Source: Gammaproteobacteria bacterium (GTDB taxonomy: Bacteria; Pseudomonadota; Gammaproteobacteria; Enterobacterales; Permianibacteraceae). Taken from it: a stretch of 64,000 nt of DNA. Positions 7,823 through 16,255 of the stretch are shown in pieces. Under the pieces are notes generated by a model. It made no database searches and was not told where the DNA came from. It worked only from the letters and a program-made list of their open reading frames with translations. The stretch's first letter is position 1; every line of letters starts with the position of its first letter. Location: contig JACPFT010000005.1 of NCBI GenBank assembly GCA_016182845.1, forward strand, positions 186,001-250,000, in the 5' to 3' direction. The position numbers and the translations under genes are program-made.

Positions 7823-9556
7823 ATGTCCTTCGATTACGGCTCGCAAGGCCTTTCCGTCGCCAATCCCTTTCGTCTCGAAGGCTTCCTTGGCGCCTGTCGC
7901 GGCGCGGTGCTGACCCTCCTGGGCATCGCCCTGCTGCTCACCGTGCGCGATCAGCTCCTGGCCGGCGGCTTGAAGAGCGCCTGGGTGCAGCTTCTGGGCG
8001 GCCTGGCGCTGTTGGGCGTTGGCCTCGGCGCTCTGTCCATCGGGCTCCTGCGCCTGTTCCGCTTCTATGTGGGCCGCAATATCCCCGCCGATCTGGCCAA
8101 GGCCGGCAATGCCAAGCATGCGACTTTCTACACCCAGACCCAGCTCAAGGACATGCTCATGGGTCGCAAGAACCTGACCTTCGAGGAGCCCCAGTCCTGG
8201 CTGGAGCGGCTCCTGCTGACCCTGGTCAACGGTTTTCTCTACCTGCCGGCACCCTTGCGCATCAACCTGGTGCGCGTCTTCGAGGCGGCCATGCTCAGCT
8301 TAACCGTGGTCCTGAGCTTCGGCCTCGCGCTCTTTTCCGGCAGCACGGGCCTGACGCCCATCACCTCGACGCCGGTGGCCGGCTGGCTGGGCTGGGGTAT
8401 CGTCGCCGCCCTGTTGCTGATCTGGTGGCAGCGCCGGCCGCGTCATGGCTGGCTGCGCAATCACCGCATCGTGCACCTCGGGGTCGGTCCCCTGGTGCGC
8501 TGGCTGGTGGCCACCATCCTCGCGCCGGCCATCCTGGTCCTGGTACACAAGCAAGCCCCCCTGCCGGCCGTGCCCGTCACGCCCATGCCCTGGGTCGTCG
8601 GCCTGACGGTCCTCGCCTTGGTGGCCCTGGCCTATAGCCTGTTCATGGCCTTTTTGCGCAAGCCGGTGGTCGATCCGGTTACCGAGGTCAGCGAGTACCG
8701 CGACCAATGGCAGATGTCCCTGCATCCCATGGACATCTTCCGCGCCTTCGAGATGAGCATGGCCGATCACCGCTACATGGAGATCCCCAATCGCGAGTAC
8801 GAGAAATACGATCCGGCCCTGCTCACCGACGACGTGAAGGGCCATTTCAAGGGCTCGGTGGTGGCGGAAGTGCAGCCCATACCGATAGTGGACGCACGCG
8901 GCCCCGCCTTTCGCGGCGGGCTCTGGCTGGGCCAGGGCCTGGGGCAGCTGCTGCTCCTGGGCGCGGGCCTGGTGCTTTTCCTACTGGTGCGCGGCTATGC
9001 CGGCCTGCCGGTGACGACCCTGGTGCAGCAGGGCATGCTGGGCCTGCTCTGCCTTCTGTTCGGCGGCATCCTCATGGCCACGGCCCATGCCTATGCGGCG
9101 GAAGTGAGCTTCGAGTCGCGCCTGGTGCATTTTTTCGCCAACGGTACCTTCAACCGCTCCAAGATCTCCACCGGCATGGCCATCACCGACAGCACGCGCT
9201 CGGAGAACGAGATCGTCCGCTCGGCCCTGACGCCCTGGATCGTCAGCTCGCGCCTGGTGTCGTCCACCTTCGCGGTGAGCGGCAACGACAACCTGGAGCA
9301 GAACCGCTACATCCTGGAGATGCACAAGCACGACGACTTCCTGGCCTCCCTGGTGGGCGATCTGCGCCGCTTCATCGACAGCCGCCAGCTGATCGCCGGC
9401 GTGGGCTCGGACGGGGACTTGCAGGCCGCCGGCGGGATACACCAGCTCAATGAGGTGACGCGCTCGCCGGTGGGCGGGCAAGGACAGTTATCGGCGCCGG
9501 TCGCGGCGGGGGCCCTGCCGGAGCGGCGGGGTGGGGAGATGGGCGAGGAGCGATAA
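7823..9556 (+). CDS. Uncharacterised multi-pass membrane protein
   Basis: A 577-residue protein that I do not recognise. There are about eight hydrophobic segments, near residues 24-41, 56-78, 153-172, 186-202, 222-241, 257-278, 372-392 and 403-425. A soluble stretch (about 283-365) separates TM6 from TM7, and a soluble C-terminal part of about 140 residues contains HKHDDFLASLVGDLRRFIDSRQ. The end is rich in Gly, Pro and Ala. The start is well supported by AAGGAG (7809-7814). Codon use matches its neighbours, so it is a resident gene. Confidence 0.8.
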   Translation: MSFDYGSQGLSVANPFRLEGFLGACRGAVLTLLGIALLLTVRDQLLAGGLKSAWVQLLGGLALLGVGLGALSIGLLRLFRFYVGRNIPADLAKAGNAKHATFYTQTQLKDMLMGRKNLTFEEPQSWLERLLLTLVNGFLYLPAPLRINLVRVFEAAMLSLTVVLSFGLALFSGSTGLTPITSTPVAGWLGWGIVAALLLIWWQRRPRHGWLRNHRIVHLGVGPLVRWLVATILAPAILVLVHKQAPLPAVPVTPMPWVVGLTVLALVALAYSLFMAFLRKPVVDPVTEVSEYRDQWQMSLHPMDIFRAFEMSMADHRYMEIPNREYEKYDPALLTDDVKGHFKGSVVAEVQPIPIVDARGPAFRGGLWLGQGLGQLLLLGAGLVLFLLVRGYAGLPVTTLVQQGMLGLLCLLFGGILMATAHAYAAEVSFESRLVHFFANGTFNRSKISTGMAITDSTRSENEIVRSALTPWIVSSRLVSSTFAVSGNDNLEQNRYILEMHKHDDFLASLVGDLRRFIDSRQLIAGVGSDGDLQAAGGIHQLNEVTRSPVGGQGQLSAPVAAGALPERRGGEMGEER

Positions 9557-9567
9557 CGCTGAGCTTG

Positions 9568-9599
9568 CCCGTAGGTCCGACTAAAGCCGGACCTACGGG
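9568..9599. repeat. Short inverted repeat (GTAGGTCCG family)
   Basis: CCCGTAGGTCCG at 9568-9579 pairs perfectly with CGGACCTACGGG at 9588-9599. A related unit occurs at 51469-51486, so this looks like a dispersed REP-type element at gene ends. Confidence 0.75.
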
Positions 9600-9608
9600 G
9601 TAGATGGG

Positions 9609-9635
9609 AAAAGGCGCCTAGCGGCGCCTTTTTTC
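9609..9635. terminator. Bidirectional terminator between convergent genes
   Basis: AAAAGGCGCC-TAGC-GGCGCCTTTTTT at 9609-9634 has an A run on one side and a T run on the other. It can therefore end transcription of both the membrane-protein gene (+) and the carbamoyltransferase gene (-). Confidence 0.85.
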
Positions 9636-9651
9636 TATACAAAACAGGCTG

Positions 9652-11379
9652 TTAAGCCGGCTGCTTGCGGATCAGGATGTCTTCCATGATTAAGAATTGC
9701 AGATCCGAGCCGTAGAACATGTTCAGGGCATCGGTGGGGCTGCAGATCATGGGTTCGCCGCGCCGGTTCAGGGAGGTGTTGAGCACCACCGGATTGCCGG
9801 TCAGCTCGCCGATGCGCTCGATGAGGGCGTAGTAGCGCGGGTTGGTTTCCTTCTCCACGACCTGGGCGCGGGCCGTGCCGTCCTCGTGCACCACTTCCGG
9901 AATGCGGCTCTTCCAGTGTTCGGCCACGTCGAAGGTGATGGTCATGTAGGGCGCCGGATGATTCGTTTGCAGGATGTCGGCGGCCACCGTGTCCAGTATG
10001 GACGGGCAGAACGGGCGCCAGCGTTCGCGGAACTTGATCTGCTCGTTGATGCGGTCGGCGATGCCCGGAGCATTGGGGCAGCCCAGGATGGAGCGGCAGC
10101 CCAGGGAGCGGGGGCCGAATTCCATGCGGCCCTGGAACCAGGACAGGGGATTGCCGGCGGCCAGGATCTCGGCGCCGGTCTTGGCGGCGTCCTCCAGGAC
10201 TTCCCATCGGGGCTGGTTGGGATGCTGCTCACAGGCGGCTATGCACTGCTCGGTCGAGAACTTGGGGCCGAGGTAGGCATGGCGCATGGGCTCCACGGCC
10301 TTCTCGCGCTGGGCGGCCACGAAGCTCGCCGCGCCCAGGGCCGTGCCGGCGTCGTTGGCGGCGGGCTGGATGTACAGCTCCTTCACGCCGGGCATGGCCA
10401 GCAGGCGCTGGTTCATCTTGACGTTCAGGGCCACGCCGCCGGCCAGGGCCAGCTTGCCGGTCTCGCGGATGATGTCGCCGAGATAGTGCTCGGTCATCTT
10501 CAGTACGGCTTCTTCCAGCATCTTCTGGATGGCGGCCGCGTAGTGGATGTAGGGCTCGTCGATCTCGTCGCCGTCGCGCTTGGGGCCCAGCCAGTCGATG
10601 AGCTTGTCGCTGAAGTAGTAGCCGGTGCCCGAGGCATCCTTGTGGCGGCGCAGGCCTATGGTGTTGACCAGCTCGGTGTTGACGCGGAAGTCCTTGCCGT
10701 CGCAGAAGAACAGACGCGAGAGATCGTACTTGTCCGGGTCGCCATAGGGCGCCATGCCCATGACCTTGAACTCGCCGTCCAGCATCTCGAAACCGAGGAA
10801 CTGGGTGATGGCGCCGTACACGCCGCCCAGCGAATCCGGATCGTAGAACTCTTTAATCTTGTGGATCTTGCCGTTCTCGCCATAGCCGAAGAAGGTGGTG
10901 GCGTACTCGCCCTTGCCGTCGATGCACAGGATCGCGGTCTTTTCCTGGAAACCCGACAAATGGTAGGCGGAGCTGGCGTGGGACAGATGGTGTTCCACGG
11001 GCACGAACTCGGCCTTGGTCAGACCCAGTTTCTGCATGGTGTCCAGGACGCGCGCCTTGTTGCGGCGGAAGCGGCGGTTGCCGTTGAACAGGGCGTCCAG
11101 GGCGCGGTCCGGGGCATACCAATAGCGTTTGGCGAAATGCCAGCGGGCCGGTGAGCTCAAGGGGATTTCCGCATAGGGAAAGGCGACGACGTCGACGTCC
11201 TCGGGCTTGATGCCGGCGAATTCCAGGCAGAACTTGGCGGCCTCGATGGGCGCCTGCTTCTTGGCGTGCTTGTCGCGGATGAAACGCTCTTCTTCGGCGG
11301 CGGCGACGAGCTTGCCGTCGATGAAGAGTGCGGCGGAGGGATCGTGATCCAGCGCGCCGGACAATCCGAGAATGATCAT
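9652..11379 (-). CDS. Carbamoyltransferase (NodU/CmcH family)
   Basis: A 575-residue O-carbamoyltransferase. The N-terminal domain begins MIILGLSGALDHDPSAALFIDG and contains the nucleotide/metal-binding HHLSHA (about residues 113-118). The C-terminal domain holds GRMEFGPRSLGCRSIL and NTSLNRRGEPM, typical of the family. These enzymes transfer carbamoyl from carbamoyl phosphate to hydroxyls of sugars, antibiotics or Nod factors. The frame is open to 11451, but homologous proteins start at the Met at 11379. No biosynthetic partner genes are nearby, so the acceptor is unknown. Confidence 0.9.
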   Translation of the reverse strand: MIILGLSGALDHDPSAALFIDGKLVAAAEEERFIRDKHAKKQAPIEAAKFCLEFAGIKPEDVDVVAFPYAEIPLSSPARWHFAKRYWYAPDRALDALFNGNRRFRRNKARVLDTMQKLGLTKAEFVPVEHHLSHASSAYHLSGFQEKTAILCIDGKGEYATTFFGYGENGKIHKIKEFYDPDSLGGVYGAITQFLGFEMLDGEFKVMGMAPYGDPDKYDLSRLFFCDGKDFRVNTELVNTIGLRRHKDASGTGYYFSDKLIDWLGPKRDGDEIDEPYIHYAAAIQKMLEEAVLKMTEHYLGDIIRETGKLALAGGVALNVKMNQRLLAMPGVKELYIQPAANDAGTALGAASFVAAQREKAVEPMRHAYLGPKFSTEQCIAACEQHPNQPRWEVLEDAAKTGAEILAAGNPLSWFQGRMEFGPRSLGCRSILGCPNAPGIADRINEQIKFRERWRPFCPSILDTVAADILQTNHPAPYMTITFDVAEHWKSRIPEVVHEDGTARAQVVEKETNPRYYALIERIGELTGNPVVLNTSLNRRGEPMICSPTDALNMFYGSDLQFLIMEDILIRKQPA

Positions 11380-11532
11380 GCGGAGTTTCCCATGTGGGCT
11401 GGCCGCCGATGGGCGGCCATGGACTGACAAAAGAATCGCGCATGATAGCAAATCCGGCGCGCTTCCCTCAATGTGGGGGCACGGGCCGGCAGGCTAAGCC
11501 GCTGATTTCCCAGCGAGACTCTTGGGGTAAGC

Positions 11533-13197
11533 TCAGTCCGAGCGTATGCAGTTGCGCCCCGCGTGCTTGGCCGCGTAGAGCGCCCGGTCGGCATGCTCGA
11601 AGAGCTCCTCGCTACGCGCGTGGCGTGGATATTCGGCGATGCCGGCGCTGAACGTGCAGTGCAGGGGGCCTTGCACGGACTGGATGGTCAGGGCCTGGAA
11701 GCTGCGGCGTAGCTCGTCGATGACGCGCTCCGCCTGGGTCGTCGTGCTGCCCGGCAGGATGGCCACGAACTCCTCGCCGCCGTAGCGGCCGACGATGTCG
11801 CCGACACGCAGGCGCTGCTTGAGCAGGCGGGCGAGGGCGCGGATGACTTGATCGCCCACCGGGTGGCCGTGGCTATCGTTGACCTTCTTGAAGTGGTCGA
11901 TGTCCAGCATGACCAGGGCCAGGGGTTTGTTCAGGCGTCTGGCCTGTGACAAGTCGCGGCTCAGGGCCTCCTTCACCGCCGTGTGATTGAACAAACCGGT
12001 CAGGCTGTCGCGCTGCAACAGCGACATCAGGGTGCGGTAGCGCATGGCGCGGCCCTGCACGGCGGACACCAAATGGGGCGGCGCGATGGGCTTGATCAGG
12101 TATTCGTCGCCGCCGCACTGGATGGCCTCCAGCTGACAATCCGCGTCGCTCTCCGAGGACAGGAAGACGATGGGCAGGTTGGCATAGGCCTGTTGCTGGC
12201 GTATGACCTGGGCCAACTCCAGGCCGCTGCAGCCGGGCATGTACATGTCGACGATGACCAGTTCCGGCCGGAAGGGCACCAGGACTTCCAGGGTCTTGAG
12301 CGGGTCGTTGACGATTTCCACCACCATGCCCACGGCACGCAGCACGGCGGCGTGGAACTGGGCCAGGCTGCTCTGATCGTCGACGATGAGGATCCGGTAG
12401 GGCTCGCCCGGCTCCCGTTGGGTGATGAGCTCCAGGCGCTCCGCCAGGGCGTTGACGTCCAAGGGCTTGGTGAAATAGCCCTGCCCGCCGGCCCGCACGG
12501 CTGACAATCGCGTGGCGATGTCGCTGCCGTTGGTGGTGAACAGGACCGGCAGCTTCTCGGCAAGCTTCTCGTTCAGGCGGCGCAAGACTTCCGGTCCGCT
12601 GAGATGATGCTTGGGGAAGCTGATGTCCATGATTACGGCGTCGGGCCGGCGCAGGGCCAGATGCCCGGCCAGATCTTCGGGCGCATTCAGCACGGCCGTC
12701 TCGTAGCCGAAGTGATGCAGCTGCGCGCCCAGCTCCTCGGCGGCCTCGCGCTCGTCCTCGACGATGTAGATCAGGCGCTGCTCGGCGGCGGGCTTGGCAT
12801 CCTCGACGCCGAGTTCGGGCGGGTCCCGGGTCTCACCCGTCGCCAGCAAGGCTTCGGGTCGGCTCAGGTGACGCAAGTCGGCCGTGGCCTGGCGCAGATC
12901 CGCCAGGGCGAGGGGGCTGATCCGTGACAGCTCGTCCAGCCAGGACTTCACCAGGCGCTCCAGGACACGGGCCCGATCCGAGAGGGTCTGAAAACCGAAG
13001 GTGCCGGCGGCGCCGGTGATGCTGTGCAGCTGCCGATGCAACTCGTTGAGCGCGCTGTCCTCGAGCCGGACGTCTTCGCCTTCGTTTTCCAATTGGCTCA
13101 GGGCATTCTCGATGTCATCGAACCGGGCGGGCAGCTGTTGGGCATAGTTGGCACGCAGCGTGGCGAACTGCTGCTGGATGGCGGCTTGCTTGCTCAT
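11533..13197 (-). CDS. HPt-REC-REC-GGDEF hybrid signalling protein
   Basis: A 554-residue protein. The N-terminal HPt-like helical domain has a candidate phospho-acceptor His58 (LHSITGAAGTFGF). Two receiver domains follow: REC1 with IVEDE, MDISF and TKP, and REC2 with IVDDQ, VDMYMPG and IKP. The C-terminal GGDEF domain has the active motif GGEEF and an inhibitory RVGD site five residues before it, so it is probably a feedback-inhibited diguanylate cyclase. The longer open frame (to 14310) runs antisense to ampG; the start at 13197 fits the HPt domain. No kinase gene is adjacent. Confidence 0.9.
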   Translation of the reverse strand: MSKQAAIQQQFATLRANYAQQLPARFDDIENALSQLENEGEDVRLEDSALNELHRQLHSITGAAGTFGFQTLSDRARVLERLVKSWLDELSRISPLALADLRQATADLRHLSRPEALLATGETRDPPELGVEDAKPAAEQRLIYIVEDEREAAEELGAQLHHFGYETAVLNAPEDLAGHLALRRPDAVIMDISFPKHHLSGPEVLRRLNEKLAEKLPVLFTTNGSDIATRLSAVRAGGQGYFTKPLDVNALAERLELITQREPGEPYRILIVDDQSSLAQFHAAVLRAVGMVVEIVNDPLKTLEVLVPFRPELVIVDMYMPGCSGLELAQVIRQQQAYANLPIVFLSSESDADCQLEAIQCGGDEYLIKPIAPPHLVSAVQGRAMRYRTLMSLLQRDSLTGLFNHTAVKEALSRDLSQARRLNKPLALVMLDIDHFKKVNDSHGHPVGDQVIRALARLLKQRLRVGDIVGRYGGEEFVAILPGSTTTQAERVIDELRRSFQALTIQSVQGPLHCTFSAGIAEYPRHARSEELFEHADRALYAAKHAGRNCIRSD

Positions 13198-13395
13198 GTG
13201 TCGGTAAGCACCGGTTTTGGCTGGTTTATTTGCGACACTATATGCCACGGAGCCCGGTAGAGACCACCGTCTTTGTGGGTGTTTTGCCTTGTGGAGCAGG
13301 GAGCGATGAACGTCGTGCCGGGCGCCCGTGGCGGCATGGGGCTTCTGTGTTCCCCGGCCAGCCGGTAGACTGCCGGCTTTTGTGCGAGATCTGCC

Positions 13396-14718
13396 ATGAC
13401 GGATTCCATGGCCGCCGCCAGCGGCTGGCGTTTGTTGCTGACCCGGCGCATGGCCTTGTGCGTGATGACCGGTTTCAGCTCGGGCCTGCCGCTGTTCGTG
13501 CTGATCAACCTGGTGCCGGCCTGGCTGCGCAGCGAGGGGGTCAGCCTCAAGGACATCGGCCTGTTCGCCCTGATCGGCATCCCTTACAACTGGAAATTCC
13601 TCTGGTCGCCGCTCATGGACCGCTATGCCTTGCCCTTCCTGGGCCGGCGGCGCGGCTGGATGCTGTTGACGCAAATCGCCCTGCTCTTGTCCATCCTGGC
13701 CTTCGGCTATCTCTCGCCCGCCACCTCGGTCTGGTCGGTCGCCTACCTGGCGGCGGCCGTGGCCTTCTTCAGCGCCAGCCAGGACATCGTCATTGATGCC
13801 TACCGGCGCGAGATCCTGCCCGACGAGGAGCTGGGCCTGGGCAATTCCGTGCACGTGAACGCCTACCGCGTCGCCGGCCTGGTGCCCGGCTCCCTGGCCT
13901 TGATCCTGGCCGAGCATCTGCCCTGGAGCAGCGTCTTCGCCGTGGTCGCGGCCTTCATGGGCATAGGCGTCTTCTTGAGCCTCTGGGCGCCGGAACCCAA
14001 GCCCCTGGCCAGCCCGCCCAAGACCCTGGCCTCCGCCATCGTCGATCCCTTGCGCGAGTTCTTCTCCCGCCACGGCCTGGGCACGGCCCTGGCCATTGTC
14101 GCCTTCATGTTCCTGTTTAAACTGGGCGACAACATGGCCGTGGCCCTGGCTACGCCGTTCTACTTGGACATGGGCTTCACCAAGGGCGAGATCGGGGTGG
14201 TGGCCAAGCACGCCGGGCTCTGGCCCTGGGTCATCGGCGGCATGCTGGGCGGGATCTGGATGGTGCGGCTGGGCATCAACCGCGCGCTTTGGCTGTTCGG
14301 CGCGGCCCAATGGTTCTCGGTCCTTGGGATGGTGCTACTGGCCAGCTCAGGCCCGCAGATCTGGCTCTTGGCCCTGGCCATCGGCTTGGAATACCTGGGC
14401 ATGGGCCTGGGCGGTGCCGCCCTGGTTGCCTTCCAGGCGCGTATCGCCCATCCGCAGCACCTGGCCACCCAGCTGGCCTTGTTCACGGCCCTGACCGGCC
14501 TGCCGCGCACCTTCGCCAATGCCATCACCGGTTATCTGGTGGAAGGGCCGGGCAAGACTCCCGACGCCTTCGGTCAGTTTCTCCTGGACTTCGGCTTCCC
14601 GGTGGACGGCCTGGGCTGGGTCAATTTCTTCTGGCTGTGCTTCTGGATCGGGATTCCGGGCATGTTGCTCTTGTTCCGCGTTGCGCCCTGGAATGGTGAG
14701 CACAAGTTGGTGAAATAG
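13396..14718 (+). CDS. ampG: AmpG-type muropeptide MFS transporter
   Basis: A 440-residue, 12-14 TM permease. GFSSGLPLFVLINLVPAWLR, GIPYNWKFLWSPLMDR and FLGRRRGWMLLTQ match the AmpG signature regions. AmpG imports anhydro-muropeptides for cell-wall recycling and, where present, beta-lactamase induction. nagZ, the cytoplasmic enzyme acting on the same products, is about 5.5 kb downstream. It is divergent from the GGDEF gene with a 198-bp gap. Confidence 0.9.
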   Translation: MTDSMAAASGWRLLLTRRMALCVMTGFSSGLPLFVLINLVPAWLRSEGVSLKDIGLFALIGIPYNWKFLWSPLMDRYALPFLGRRRGWMLLTQIALLLSILAFGYLSPATSVWSVAYLAAAVAFFSASQDIVIDAYRREILPDEELGLGNSVHVNAYRVAGLVPGSLALILAEHLPWSSVFAVVAAFMGIGVFLSLWAPEPKPLASPPKTLASAIVDPLREFFSRHGLGTALAIVAFMFLFKLGDNMAVALATPFYLDMGFTKGEIGVVAKHAGLWPWVIGGMLGGIWMVRLGINRALWLFGAAQWFSVLGMVLLASSGPQIWLLALAIGLEYLGMGLGGAALVAFQARIAHPQHLATQLALFTALTGLPRTFANAITGYLVEGPGKTPDAFGQFLLDFGFPVDGLGWVNFFWLCFWIGIPGMLLLFRVAPWNGEHKLVK

Positions 14719-14724
14719 GCCGCT

Positions 14725-14744
14725 TGCCCTGAGCCTGTCGAAGG
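14725..14744. repeat. Single half-unit of the CCTGAGCCTGTCGAAGG repeat
   Basis: The core CCCTGAGCCTGTCGAAGG between ampG and purU is the same core found in inverted pairs at 40567-40664 and at 53516-53550. Here only one arm is present. Confidence 0.6.
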
Positions 14745-14766
14745 ACGCACGGATTAGCCGGCGTTC

Positions 14767-15618
14767 CTAGTTGAAAACGACCGTCTTGTTCTTGTGGAGC
14801 AGGACCCGATCCTGGCAATGGGCCGCGAGGCCGCGTGCCAGGACTCGCCGCTCGATGTCCCGGCCGAGGCGCACCAAATCCTCGATGCCATGGCTGTGGT
14901 CCACGCGCTCCACGTCCTGCTCGATGATGGGGCCGGCATCCAGTTCGCCGCTCACGTAATGGCAGGTCGCGCCGATAAGCTTCACGCCCCGATCGAAGGC
15001 CTGGTGGTAGGGTTTGGCGCCGACGAAGGAGGGCAGGAAGCTGTGGTGGATATTGATGATGCGACCGGCTAGGCGCCGGCAGAGCTCGTCCGGCAGGATT
15101 TGCATGTAGCGCGCCAGGACCATGGCATCGCCCTGGTGCTCCTGGTACAGCCCCTCGATCCGCGCGAAAACCTCGGCCTTGTTGCCGGTCTCGATGGGCA
15201 GGTGAACATAGGGAATGCCATGCCATTCCACGTAGTCGCGCAGACCCTCGTGGTTGGAGATCACGCAGGGAATGTCGAATTCGAAGTCCTGGGTGCGCCA
15301 GCGATAGAGCAGATCGGCCAGGCAGTGGTCGTGCTGGCTGACCAAGACCAGCAGGCGCTTCTTGCGCGCCGTGTCGCTGATGGCCCAGCGCATGGCGAAC
15401 TGCTCCGCCAGGGGCGCGAATTCCCCGCGAAAGGCATCCAAATCCCGATTCAGGCTGTCGGCCTGAATTTCGACGCGCATAAAGAACCAGCCTTCCACAT
15501 CGTCGCTGTGCTGGGCCGCCTCGGTGATCCAGCCCTGATGCTGGGCGATAAGGCCGGACACCGCGGCCACCACGCCCGGGCGGTCTGGACAGCTCAGGGT
15601 CAGGATATAGCGACGCAC
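14767..15618 (-). CDS. purU: Formyltetrahydrofolate deformylase
   Basis: A 283-residue enzyme releasing formate from 10-formyl-THF for PurT-dependent purine synthesis and one-carbon balance. It has an N-terminal ACT domain (YILTLSCPDRPGVVAAVSG) and a formyltransferase-fold domain with INIHHSFLPSFVGAKPYHQA. The start is GTG at 15618, with CAGGAG 7 bases upstream. The frame extends to 15774, but the extension has no homologous look. The upstream region is shared with the Csr-type RNA. Confidence 0.95.
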   Translation of the reverse strand: MRRYILTLSCPDRPGVVAAVSGLIAQHQGWITEAAQHSDDVEGWFFMRVEIQADSLNRDLDAFRGEFAPLAEQFAMRWAISDTARKKRLLVLVSQHDHCLADLLYRWRTQDFEFDIPCVISNHEGLRDYVEWHGIPYVHLPIETGNKAEVFARIEGLYQEHQGDAMVLARYMQILPDELCRRLAGRIINIHHSFLPSFVGAKPYHQAFDRGVKLIGATCHYVSGELDAGPIIEQDVERVDHSHGIEDLVRLGRDIERRVLARGLAAHCQDRVLLHKNKTVVFN

Positions 15619-15687
15619 GATAAGACTCCTGTCGAATGAATAGGATTCATAATAAGGGCCCGGTTCCGCGCTGTCATGGGAAAGCCG

Positions 15688-15705
15688 TGTAAGCATTGGC
15701 TTACA
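15688..15705. promoter_or_regulatory. GacA/UvrY upstream activating box
   Basis: TGTAAG-CATTGG-CTTACA is a perfect match to the established GacA site TGTAAG-N6-CTTACA, embedded in an 8-bp dyad. It lies about 200 bp before the predicted start of the first Csr-type RNA, the distance expected for csrB/rsmZ promoters. Confidence 0.85.
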
Positions 15706-15792
15706 CGCTTGTAGGGTATCGCCTAAAGCAGGGTCAGCCCGGCCCGGGGCATGGGCGTCGAATTCGAAGGTCACCGTGCCGGCGCATGGTGC

Positions 15793-15840
15793 TATTTGTT
15801 TGATTTAAAACAAATAAATCTGCGTTTGGTGAAAAAGTGA
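15793..15840 (+). promoter_or_regulatory. AT-rich dyad, possible IHF region
   Basis: ATTTGTTT-N6-AAACAAAT (15794-15815) is an AT-rich perfect dyad within otherwise GC-rich DNA. It contains a one-mismatch IHF-like site. It lies between the GacA box and the RNA promoter, where DNA bending by IHF is known for csrB/rsmZ genes. The role is inferred. Confidence 0.4.
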
Positions 15841-15865
15841 ACAGTCCTGGCGGCTCAATCCCTGG

Positions 15866-15894
15866 CTTGTAAGCCCCGGGGCAGACGGTAAGAT
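15866..15894 (+). promoter_or_regulatory. Predicted promoter of Csr-type RNA 1
   Basis: The -10 is TAAGAT (15889-15894), with a weak -35 (CTTGTA, 15866-15871) at 17 bp. A poor -35 is expected for an activator-dependent promoter. The start site would be about 15901. Confidence 0.55.
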
Positions 15895-15900
15895 GACCCC

Positions 15901-16155
15901 AAGACGCAAGGATGTGTCGGGGAAGAAGGACACCGGTTGGAAGCCGGAACGGACGGAACCGGAAGCCAGGATGGCGGGCGCCAGGGACGAGCTCGGAAGC
16001 TCAGGGCGCGAAGGGAAGAGAAGGTTCCAGGGCGGAACCCGCAGTGCCGGCAGGACGCGGGCAGCGACACGGATGGCGGCCAGGATGGCGCAGGGACGAT
16101 GGCTCGCAATGGACGCGATGCATGAATAAAGGCGGCTTTAAGCCGCCTTTTTCAT
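15901..16155 (+). ncRNA. CsrB/RsmZ-type CsrA-sequestering RNA 1
   Basis: About 250 nt with no credible reading frame but 18 GGA motifs, many in the CsrA-preferred forms CAGGATG, AGGGACG or CAGGACG. Several sit in hairpin loops: GAGCT-CGGA-AGCTC at about 15990-16003, CCGG-TTGGAAG-CCGG near 15933, and GTTCC-AGGGC-GGAAC near 16024. It ends in a terminator with an AAAGGCGGCT/AGCCGCCTTT stem and a TTTTT tail. A perfect GacA box is upstream. Known family members bind many CsrA/RsmA dimers and relieve translational repression. The 5' end is an estimate. It could be compared with CsrB (longer) or RsmY/Z (shorter). Confidence 0.88.
16128..16152 (+). terminator. Terminator of Csr-type RNA 1
   Basis: The 10-bp stem AAAGGCGGCT (16128-16137) / AGCCGCCTTT (16141-16150) has a 3-base loop and is followed by T residues to 16152. 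Confidence 0.9.
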
Positions 16156-16227
16156 TTTTCGCTTCTTCCCACGGCCCCTTCTCATGCCTGCCTTTTATAC
16201 ACAAATTCGGCTGGCCCACTATCACTT

Positions 16228-16255
16228 CGTCATTCCCGCGAAGGCGGGAACCCAG
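16228..16255. repeat. CATTCCCGC/GCGGGAA dispersed repeat
   Basis: CGTCATTCCCGCGAAGGCGGGAACCCAG is a single copy of the widely dispersed ATTCCC-N-GGGAA type of inverted repeat (dRS3-like). Only one copy was noticed in this window. Confidence 0.6.

Noticed and set aside
10853-11443. Arg-rich ORF opposite or out of frame in the carbamoyltransferase gene
   Set aside because: Frame shadow of a high-GC gene; composition lacks any domain.
13198-14310. N-terminal extension of the HPt-REC-GGDEF protein
   Set aside because: It runs antisense through ampG and the extra sequence is Gly/His/Gln-rich shadow.
15893-16129. Overlapping plus-strand ORFs in two frames across the first RNA
   Set aside because: They have low-complexity Arg/Gly-rich products and no ribosome sites. 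The GGA pattern and terminator explain the composition better.
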